A stretch of DNA of 64,000 nt from Balaenoptera acutorostrata (taxonomy: Eukaryota; Chordata; Mammalia; Artiodactyla; Balaenopteridae). The first letter of the stretch is position 1, and every line of letters starts with the position of its first letter. Position numbers and translations under genes: made by a program. Below are positions 55,690-64,000 of the stretch, piece by piece. The notes below the pieces were generated by a model. That model was not told where the DNA came from. It worked only from the letters and a program-made list of their open reading frames with translations, and ran no database searches. The stretch covers positions 43,791,937 to 43,855,936 of the forward strand of contig NC_080064.1 of assembly GCF_949987535.1 (NCBI RefSeq). The letters run 5' to 3'.

Positions 55690-57160
55690 TCTCCTTTGAA
55701 AGTATATATCCATTACAAAACGTTAGAAAAAAACACAAGAATGTAAAACAGAAAATTTTAAATTACCAGACACGGCATCCACTCAGAATCTGCCATTGTT
55801 AACATTTGAAGTTTATTTCCTCCTTTATTCTTTCACGCACCAGAGTGCTGTCTATTTTGAAATTATACCTTATTATTTAATTTAAAAGGTAATACATTGT
55901 AGTATACCTAGGCCTTAATATTACCAGCAAATATTTGTCAAGTACTCGTTATTTCCCATGAGAGATATGATGGTGACAATAACCATATAACAGTTCCCAT
56001 TTATTGAGCACTGTGATATTGTGATATAATAAAAGACATGTATTTGGTCTGGGTTCCTGGTTCCAGGCAGAGCTCCTGAAACCTTTGCAATCTCTGGAAG
56101 TGCAAGTGATAAGTGTCTTGTTGTGCGCTGATGAGATGCCTGGTGGCTGGGGCTCCAGGACAGCCTCAGAGTGGGGGCTGGTTGCCAGAGGCACCAACCA
56201 CATGATTAGAGGGTTGGAACTTTCAGCACCACCCCCTAACCTCTGGGGAGGGGAGAAGGGCTGGAGATTAAGTTGATGACTAAAGGCCAATAACTTAATC
56301 AATCATGCCTACAGTAATGAAATCTTCATAAAAAACCCTAACCAAAGCGGTGTGTAGATCTTCCAGGTTGGTGATCACGTTGATGTGCTAGGAGAGACCC
56401 TGGAAGCTCCAAGACACCCTTTCCGCCTACCCTGCCCTATGCATCTCTTCCATCTGGCTGTTCCTGAGTTGTATCCTTTACACTTTTACAATAAACCAGT
56501 AATTAGTATTTTTAAAAAAATGGTAATACACACACTGAAAATAATTCAGACAAACTTTACTATTTGCAAGTATTACTTTATCACCATCTGTAATTTGCCT
56601 TCTTTTCTTAACTTTTAGCATAAAAGGTAGGTAATATGGAACCTAAAGGTTTACAGTGAAAAGTAAGGCTTGCTTCCACCCCTGATGCCCAGTCTCTAGG
56701 TCCTCTCCCCAGAGGCAAACATGTTAACGATTTATGTATCCTTCAAAGATAGTCTTTGAATATATAAGCACAGAGGTCTGTTCATACTTTCTATATACAT
56801 ATATATATATGTATATATATAAATGATAACATACAATACATTCTAGTCTATATCTTCCATGTATATTTTAATAGCTGAGATAATTAGTTTTGTATCCTGC
56901 TCCTTTTCACTTAACATTATATCATATACTGAGACTTTAAAAATTCTTCGTAAATATGATTTCAATTGACTACACTTTATTCCATCCTATGGTTGTGTCA
57001 TGTGACCAATTCTTTAAAGTTGTATATTTATTTTTCTGTTCTTAATTATAAAAATTAAGTTGCAGTGACCATTTCTTTACATATTTGTTCTCTTTCCTAT
57101 TTATTTCCTTAGGAGAGATCCCTAGAAATGGAACCCCTGGTCAAAGAATAACTCTACTGA
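55690..57160 (-). repeat. Old L1M LINE on the minus strand, interrupted by an LTR-like block
   Basis: 55690-55915 and 56520-57160 contain reverse-complement L1 text (aggagagatccctagaaatg; ggaacccctggtcaaagaat; attccatcctatggttgtgt). The LTR-like block 56040-56515 separates them, and 'ggtaatac' occurs on both sides (about 55890 and 56522). Confidence 0.6.
56040..56515 (+). mobile_element. LTR-like repeat, probably ERVL-related
   Basis: 'gctggggctccaggacagcc', 'caatcatgcctacagtaatg', 'ccctatgcatctcttccatc', then a terminal polyadenylation signal in 'cttttacaataaaccagtaa'. I recognise this as a common mammalian LTR but cannot name the subfamily. Confidence 0.6.
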
Positions 57161-57209
57161 AACACAGATTTGATCCTTACCTCAATTTCCTTTATCTTAT
57201 TTTATTCTC

Positions 57210-57560
57210 TAGATAGACCTGGGAGATAAAACTGGAAGGACAAAGATTACTGTCCCCATTGGATCAAGAAGGGAACTGAGGGCCAGAAATTATAAGGATT
57301 TGCCCAAGCCTCACAACTAACAACTGAGACTAGACCTAGTACCATGAAGTTATATGGGAGAGGTCAAAATTCCTGCTCTATTCTTCAGCTGAATTCTTGG
57401 GTGAGTCATATCAGCTCTCTAAGCCACAGCATTTTACCTTACAACAGAGAAAATACCACCTACTTCACTGAGCTATGGTACCAATAGAGTGAGCAGTTAC
57501 CATATGTAAATAATCTGGCATGGTTTCTTGATCTATGGGAGGTACTCAATAAATATTAAT
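57210..57560. repeat. MIR remnants
   Basis: 57210-57350 is a weak MIR minus (gaactgagggccagaaatta). 57365-57560 is MIR plus (ctaagccacagcattttacc; tgggaggtactcaataaata). Confidence 0.55.
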
Positions 57561-57889
57561 TCACTGGCTTTTTAATTCACTTCTGCAGTCAAATCTTGTT
57601 CAAGTGCCCCCTCCCTGATCTGGGCTCCATAATTTGAGCCTGTTTTACAATTAACTGTCTGCCTCCCCTTCTGGATTCAGCTGAGTTTTATCCATCCTTA
57701 CACCCTGTCAACACTGAACCTAGAGTAAATCCTTGGGCATGTTACTCCTTTCAGTAAACATTTATTGAACATTTGCCATGTGCCAGACTATTGATGTAAA
57801 TGTTGTATTATTGGTTTTCATTTTTCTGATGCAGCTGTTTGCACTCTTAGATTACTGGAATTAGAAGGGATTTTAGAGTGGCAGCTTTA

Positions 57890-58118
57890 TCATAACAAAA
57901 AGCCTGGCTACTGGTCCCAGCTTTCCCAGTAACTCAATGTATGAACTTGGACAAGTCACCTAAACTCTGAGCTTCAATGTCATCATCTATGATATGATCA
58001 TATCATATCTCAACTCAATGTATGAACTTGGACAAGTCACCTAAACTCTGAGCTTCAATGTCATCATCTATGATATGATCACATTACCTACTGCAGAAGG
58101 CTGCTGTGATTTTTAAAT
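57890..58118 (+). repeat. MIR with internal 81-bp-period duplication, split by an L1
   Basis: MIR core text (gtatgaacttggacaagtca; ctgagcttcaatgtcatcat) occurs twice because of a tandem duplication. The MIR resumes after the L1 at about 60465 (tataagggtgcttcatacct). Confidence 0.8.
57931..58081. repeat. Tandem duplication, 70 bp identical, period 81 bp
   Basis: Bases 57931-58000 are repeated without change at 58012-58081 (both start aactcaatgtatgaacttgg). The spacer 58001-58011 is tatcatatctc. A perfect 20-bp palindrome, tatgatatgatcatatcata, at 57988-58007 spans the end of the first copy. Confidence 0.98.
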
Positions 58119-58129
58119 AAGAAAATGTA

Positions 58130-60453
58130 GGAAAAGGAGAAGTAAAACTGTCACTGTTTGCAGATGACATGATACTATACATAGATAATCCTACAGATGC
58201 CACCAGAAAACTTCTAGAGCTAATCAATGAATTTGGTAAAGTTGCAGGATACAAAATTAATGCACAGAAATCTCTTGCATTCCTATACACTAACAATGAA
58301 AGATCAGAAAGAGAAATTAAGGAAACAATCCCACTCACCATTGCAACAAAAAGAATAAAATACCTAGGAATAAACCTACCTAAGGAGGTAAAAGGCCTGT
58401 ACTCAGAAAACTATAAGACACTGATGAAAGAAATCAAAGATGACACAAACAGATGGAGAGATATACCATGTTCTTGGATTGGAAGAATCAATATTGTGAA
58501 AATGACTGTACTACCCAAAGCAATCTACAGATTCAATGCAATCCCTATCAAATTACCAATGGCATTTTTTACAGAAGTAGAACAAAAAAATCTTATTTGT
58601 ATGGAGACACAAAAGACCCCCGAATAGCAAAAGCAATCTTGAGGGAAAAAAACAGAGCTGAAAAAAACAGTCAGGGAGGACTCCCTGACTTCAGACTATA
58701 CTACAAAGCTACAATAATCAAGACAATATGGTACTAGCACAAAAACAGAAATACAGATCAATGGAACAGGATAGAAAGCCCAGAGGTTAACCCACGCACT
58801 TATGGTCAACAAATCTATGACAAAGGAGACAAGGATATACAATGGAGAAAAGACAGTTTCTTCAATAAGTGGTGCTGGGAAAACTGGACAGCCATGTAAA
58901 AGAATGAAATTAGAAAACTCCCTAACACCACACACAAAAATAAACTCAAAAAGGATTAAAGACCTAAATGTAAGACTCCACTGGTTTTTCAGATAAAACA
59001 TATCAATAAAGTGTAGGGGGCTTCCCTGGTGGCGCAGTGGTTGAGAATCTGCCTGCCAATGCAGGGGACACAGGTTCGAGCCCTGGTCTGGGAAGATCCC
59101 ATGTGCCGCAGAGCAGCTGGGCCCGTGAGCCACAATTACTGAGCGTGTGTGTCTGGAGCCTGTGCTCTGCAACAAGAGAGGCCGTGATAGTGAGAGGCCC
59201 ACGCACCGCGATGAAGAGTGGCCCCCGCTTGCCACAACTAGAGAAAGCCCTCGCACAAAAACGAGGATCCAACACAGCCATAAATAAATAAATAAACAAA
59301 TACTTTAAAAAAAAAAAAAGACCTAAATGTAAGACTGGACACTATAAAACTCTTAGAGGAAAATATAGGAAGAACACTCTTTGACATAAATCACAGCAAG
59401 ATCTTTTTTGACCCACCTCCTAGAGTAATGGAAATAAAAACAAAAATAAACAAATGGGACCTAATGAAACTTAAAAGCTTTTTCACAGCAAAGGAAACTA
59501 TAAACAAGACAAAAAGACAACCCTCAGAATGGGAGAAAATATTTGCAAACGAATCAACAGACAAAGGATTAATCTCCAAAATATATAAAGAGCTCATGTA
59601 GCTCAATATTAAAGAAACAAACAACCTAATCAAAAAATGGGCAGAAGACCTAAAGAGACATTTCTCCAAAGAAGACATACAGATGGCCTAGAGGCACATG
59701 AAAAGATGCTCAACATCACTAATTATTAGAGAAATGCAAATCAAAACTATAATGAGGTATCACCTCACACTGGTTAGAATGGGCATCATCAGAAAATCTA
59801 CAAACAACAAATGCTGGAGAGGGTGTGGAGAAAAGGGAACCCTCTTGCACTGTTGGTGGGAATGTAAATTGATACAGCCACTACGGAGAACAGTATGGAG
59901 GTTCCTGAAAAAACTAAAAATAGAATTACCATATGACCCAGCAATCCTACTACTGGGCATATACCCAGAGAAAACCATAATTCAAAAAGACACATGCACT
60001 CCAGTGTTCACTGCAGCACTATTTACAATAGCCAGGTCATGGAAGCAACCTAAATGCTCATCGACAGACGAATGGATAAAGAAGATGTGGTACATATATA
60101 CAATGGAACATTACTCAGCCATAAAAAAGAATGAAATTGGGTCATTTGTAGAGACATGGATGGACCTAGAGACGGTCATAACAGAGTGAAGTAAGTCAGA
60201 AAGAGAAAAATAAATATCGTATATTAACGCATATATGTGGAATTTAGAAAAATGTTACAGATGAACTGGTTTGCAAGGCAGAAATAGAGACACAGATGTA
60301 GAGAATAAACGTATAGACACCAAGGGGGGAAAGCGGAGGGGCGGTGGTGGTATGATGAATTGGGAGATTGGGATTGACATATATACACTAATATGTATAA
60401 AATACATAACTAATAAGAACCTGCTGTATAAAAAATAAATAAATTTAAAAAAA
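58130..60453 (+). mobile_element. 5'-truncated L1 with degenerate ORF2 3' part
   Basis: Starts in the RT domain: the frame at about 58148-58180 reads [11 protein letters not shown], the FADD catalytic motif of L1 RT. It continues as 58169-58627 ([20 protein letters not shown], a conserved RT stretch). Later, 59698-60189 carries the C-terminal Cys region ([18 protein letters not shown]) and [19 protein letters not shown]. Stops and shifts separate these parts, so it is a pseudogene-like copy. The 3' UTR and A tail end at 60453. The TSD is aagaaaatgta (58119-58129) against aagaaaacgta (60454-60464), one mismatch. A SINE interrupts it at 59019. Confidence 0.95.
59019..59319 (+). mobile_element. 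CHR-type SINE inserted in the L1, with 5' extension
   Basis: Starts ggcttccctggtggcgcag; short-body CHR form, B box ggttcgagcc, A tail to 59319. The host L1 text gacctaaatgtaagact occurs at 58961-58977 and again at 59320-59336, so it is the TSD. On the 5' side about 41 bases (58978-59018) separate the TSD from the SINE and match neither SINE nor L1 as far as I can see. Confidence 0.92.
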
Positions 60454-60469
60454 AAGAAAACGTATATAA

Positions 60470-62100
60470 GGGTGCTTCATACCTACACTGTGTGGAGAAA
60501 ACCACACATGGCCTTGTGTAGAATCAGTTGGAAAAGTGCCTGCCTTTATTAGCTATGTCTGCCATAGGTGCAAGGCAAGAGTAAAAAATAGTTTCAGCTC
60601 CTGGTCTGATCCACTCCCCGTCATTTTCAGGTAAAAAATTTGAGGCTCCACAAAGAGAAGTGATTTGTCAAAGGTCATACAGCAAGTCAGTTGGAGCATC
60701 GTTACTAGAACTTCTGTCATCTGATTACCCCCAGATTGGACTGGGCTTAGGGAAAATAAAAACTACAACAATTTTAGGGTGAGTAGAAAAGCATCCCCAG
60801 CACCCTGAGATCTCTTTCCTAGCACTTGCCATACTGTACTGTCAACATTTGTTTATGTGCACACAGCATAGCTTTCCCAGAAGGTGGTATGAGAACAGGG
60901 AGAGCTGAGAGGTACAGCTGGAAGGCAGGTTCATGTGGACGCCCCCAAGGGGATCTTCTCAAGAGGGGGGCAGGGGCTACACAGACATTTGGAAGAGAAG
61001 TAAAAACCACCCCAGCAGGCAGCTGCCTGAGGCAGATCTGAGCAGGCAGGTCAAGGCACGGTGGTGTCTGCAGAACTGCATTTGTCAGATAAGCATCAAT
61101 CAGCTCTTCTCTCTCTTTTTTGACAGTCACATAAATGACAGAGCTGGGTAGCTCACTGTCTTCATGACAAGCAATACAGATGAAGGCCCAGGGAAGTCAT
61201 ATCTGGTCCCAGGCTGGGGGAAAGAAGGAAATGGCTCTTACAAGGGTTGGTGTGAAAAATAAACAACACTTTGAGTCTGATAAGCATCTAAGGAAGAACC
61301 CGACTTCAGCCAGGAAAGAGGAGGGAAGAGGAGACAGGCTTAAAATCCAGCAAGAAGAGATCAACTGAATACATGTAGTGAAGAAGTAAATGGATGAACT
61401 TCTCTTTTGAAGGAAAGAGCACAAGACAAAGTCAGAGACACCTGGGCTGAGCCCTGGCTCTCTAAGCAATTGTGTAACCTTAGGCAGATCACATCCTGGG
61501 CCTCAGTTTCCTTATCTATAAAATGAGTTAATAAAGTGACTTCCGGGCAAACTATTGGAAGAATTAAAACTAGTACATGAGAGAGTGCTTTGTGAACCCC
61601 TTTCAATTCTTTTCTTTTTCTTTTTTTTTTTTTTTCGTCTGTGTGCTTCATGTTTTCTTCTACCAAATCATCCTAGATCATGGAAATAGCTTGGGGTTCC
61701 AAATCAAACAGACTAGGTTCAATTTCCAGGTCTATCATTTATTAGCTGTGAGCCCTTGGCAAGAAATCTTACATGAGTAAGACACAGTTTCCTCATTTGT
61801 AAAACAAGCATTGTTGTGAGGATTATAGTCAATGTTGGTAAAGCATTTAGATAGTATATGACATATAGCAGGTACTCAGTAAATGTAATTCTGTCTTCCT
61901 ATTGGGAACATTTATCAGTAAGGATAAGGAGGGAGCTGGGCAATGTGAACCTCACCCTACTATATGCAACCTCCTCCCTAAAGCCATACTGTACTAACTT
62001 TTCTAATTCAACCTTTCTTTAGACCATTCCCCACCACCAGCCCAGCCCAGCTCACCTCCTCACTGTTTCCCCTGATCTCTTAGAGCCACAGAAACAATAT
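60470..62100. other. Intron 1 sequence with MIR remnants
   Basis: 60600-60720 is a weak MIR minus (aaggtcatacagcaagtcag). 61425-61600 (aattgtgtaaccttaggcag; cctcagtttccttatctata) and 61680-61890 (cagtttcctcatttgtaaaa; tatagcaggtactcagtaaa) are MIR plus. The remainder has no recognised element. Confidence 0.65.
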
Positions 62101-62480
62101 TGCAATAGCTACCATTTAGTGAGCACCTACTAAATACCAGGCACCCTACCAGGTGTTTTCAGTGCATTCTATCTTGCATACAGTAGATGCTTGATAAATG
62201 TTCACTTCCTTCTCCAGACTGGAAGGAGACAGCCATGGGTGTGACCACTGTCATAATGTAGGCACACCCACATAATAGCATCAGCGGTCTCTCTCTTTTG
62301 AATAGTGCTTTACAGTTTATGAAGCTATTTTCTCCCAAATTATCATATTTGATTCTCACAACAATTCATGGGGGTAGATGAGGAAACTGAGGCAGGAGCA
62401 CATCCACAGCTCAATTAGTCATTCAATCAACATTCACTGAGCACCTACTGTGTGCCAGGCCCTGTGCTGTACTCTGGGGA
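62101..62480. repeat. MIR minus and L2-tail fragments
   Basis: 62101-62170 (accatttagtgagcacctac) and 62330-62400 (gtagatgaggaaactgaggc) are MIR minus. 62420-62470 has 'cactgagcacctactgtgtg'. Confidence 0.65.
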
Positions 62481-62805
62481 GATGAGGAGAAACCTTCTTA
62501 AACATCCTCGATAGGTTGCTGGTGTCTCCCTTCATATTGTAATCCTTAAGAAACTGGAGATTTATTTCTTGGACTGGAGATCATTTTATATTTTTGCCTG
62601 CTTCCATACTGTTTCCTGTGATAGGAACATTCTTTCCTCTGCGGCTAGCTAAATCCTTCATGACCAGGAAGTCTTCCCTGACCCACCATCCTCTGGCAGA
62701 ATGTCTTTGCTAGGGCAAACACAGCACCAGGGCTTCCCAGTACCACAGACAGGGCTTTTCACGGACTTCCATTGTCTTCCTCCCTTTATAGGCTCAGAAC
62801 AGGTG

Positions 62806-62810
<5 letters not shown>

Positions 62811-62849
<39 letters not shown>
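62811..62849. repeat. (AC)n dinucleotide microsatellite
   Basis: Thirty-nine bases of uninterrupted AC repeat in intron 1, probably polymorphic. Confidence 0.97.
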
Positions 62850-62850
<1 letters not shown>

Positions 62851-63059
62851 CCAACTCCTTTTACTATCCCCCACCTTTTCCATCTGGATTCCAAGAAGCT
62901 AGGATGGATGGCCCTGTCCTTCTCCCACTCCCCTCCACACCTCTATTAGCTGCCCCCTCCCTCCCTAAAATCTCTTCCCACACTTGGACTCCAGAACAGA
63001 GTCAGCCTGTGGATGAATTTCTCTGTCAACGATTCTCTTCTTGTCTCTGACCCCAGGTA

Positions 63060-63560
63060 GCAGTGTAACAGGGTCCAATGTCTGCGCCCCCTCCTCAGCC
63101 TTCTGAGGAGCTAAGACACAGCTACCAGCTAGATGCCCTTGGACTCCACTCTGGGCCCCAATCATCTTCCCACTCCCACACCACAACCCACACCTGGCTT
63201 CCTCTGCACCATGACCAGCCCATCTACCACCCTAAACTCTCCAAGTTCCCCGACAGTTCCTCCACTCCCGGATGCCAACCCCTTGCTCTATTCCAGTGCC
63301 TCTCCATGCGCCACCCCTAGCCAGAACTCAGGTGCCCACAGCCCATATCCAAGGCCTTGGCTCTCTCCCTCCATCAGTTCCCCACCCCCTTTTTCTGCAG
63401 CCTGGATAGACCCAGCCTTGCCTCCCACCTCCAAGCTTCCCACCTCCAAGCCCCATCCCTCTCCCGCACTCAGGTTACCCCCCTTGCCTATACCCACCTG
63501 GGCTCCAGCACCACACCACACTCACTTTACCTTCTCCCGGCCCAGCACCTCCTTCCTGCC
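63060..63560. other. C-rich polypyrimidine-biased stretch
   Basis: Strong C (and T) bias on the plus strand, thus G-rich in the RAB3B transcript strand. It removes stop codons by composition and creates a long Pro/Ser-rich open frame that I do not accept as a gene. Confidence 0.7.
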
Positions 63561-64000
63561 CAGCGCCCCTTCCCCTCATCACCTCACTCCTCCCCAGCTC
63601 GAAACGACCCCCGCCAGCCAGTCCCCTCCCCTTAGCTCTTCGCTTCCACGCCTCCCTTCCCTCGCTCCTCTCAGTCCTCTCGCTTCAGCACCCCCTTCCC
63701 CGCCCCGCGGCTGGCTGGTACCCTCTGCCCGCACTGCCCCTCTCAGCTCCCTCCTTACCTCTCCCCCCCATCCCCCCACCCCGTTTCCCCCTCAACGAGC
63801 CCTCACTGCGCTCCAATTGCCGCTCATCCTTTTCCCCAGCCCCGGCGCCCTCTTTCTCGTTCCCCCAATCGCTCTGCACCTGCCTTTGGAGCTCTCCTTG
63901 CGGCCCTCACAGCCCGGGTAGACCCTGCTCAGCGCCCCCTCCCCAGGCTACGCGCCCCTTCACTGCCGCGGTGCCCCTCCTCAGTGGCCTCGCCTGGCCC
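63540..64000 (-). promoter_or_regulatory. RAB3B: Edge of a CpG island, probable RAB3B promoter/exon 1 region
   Basis: CpG frequency rises sharply here (for example cccgccccgcggctgg, cccggcgccctc, ctacgcgccccttc, tgccgcggtgcc), whereas the rest of the window, SINEs apart, is CpG-poor. Since the ATG exon starts at a splice acceptor, a non-coding exon 1 must lie upstream. A candidate donor on the minus strand, GAGAG|gtaagg, has its GT at 63758-63757, which would make 63759 and above exonic. No TATA box was recognised and the island continues beyond the window. Confidence 0.6.

Noticed and set aside
58169..60189. L1 ORF2-like proteins as possible active reverse transcriptase
   Set aside because: The copy is 5'-truncated, broken by stops and a SINE, and lacks the endonuclease half; annotated as a dead L1.
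63133..63921. 262-residue Pro/Ser-rich open frame on the plus strand
   Set aside because: The strand is so C/T-rich that stop codons are missing by composition. The product is low-complexity, has no domain, overlaps other open frames in the same region and lies at a promoter-proximal CpG edge.

Overview
The window is a piece of mammalian nuclear genome, most likely from a cetacean. The only gene I can support is RAB3B, on the minus strand, a synaptic/secretory-vesicle GTPase of the Rab3 family. Its whole coding sequence is present as four exons with consensus splice sites: 55104-54877, 19702-19584, 16324-16200 and 3860-3673. Spliced, they give 219 residues with every Rab motif intact and a C-terminal Cys-Ser-Cys prenylation signal. 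The cetacean call rests on about 17 copies of tRNA-derived CHR-type SINEs (the group found in whales, dolphins, hippos and, as related Bov-tA forms, ruminants). Several are nearly intact with perfect target-site duplications (TSDs). The species cannot be told.

Layout. 1-3672 is sequence downstream of the stop, probably 3' UTR. 3861-16199 is intron 4. 16325-19583 is intron 3. 19703-54876 is the 35 kb intron 2. 55105 to the window end is intron 1 (the ATG abuts a splice acceptor, so exon 1 is non-coding), rising into the edge of a CpG island after about 63.54 kb that should mark the promoter/exon 1 region.

The rest is mostly transposon fossil. There are MIR and L2 fragments throughout, an unusually long L2 LINE (about 40.0-45.1 kb) that keeps recognisable endonuclease and reverse-transcriptase regions, older L1 pieces, two younger L1 3' ends (31.2 and 58.1 kb), three MaLR LTRs of MLT1 type, one MER5A DNA transposon, and microsatellites. 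Many are nested and the insertion order can be read from TSDs: L2, then a 5'-inverted L1, then a SINE; MIR, then L1, then SINE; SINE within SINE.

Nothing here looks like a new protein-coding system. The observation most likely to matter for function is a pair of CHR SINEs in opposite orientation flanking the 125-bp exon 4 of RAB3B closely, a geometry known to favour exon circularisation or skipping. Others worth checking are a SINE with an unexplained 5' extension inside its TSD, a SINE that has lost its pol III B box, an exact 70-bp tandem duplication beside a 20-bp palindrome, and a 5'-inverted L1. Repeat family names come from recognising consensus features by eye; no database was searched.
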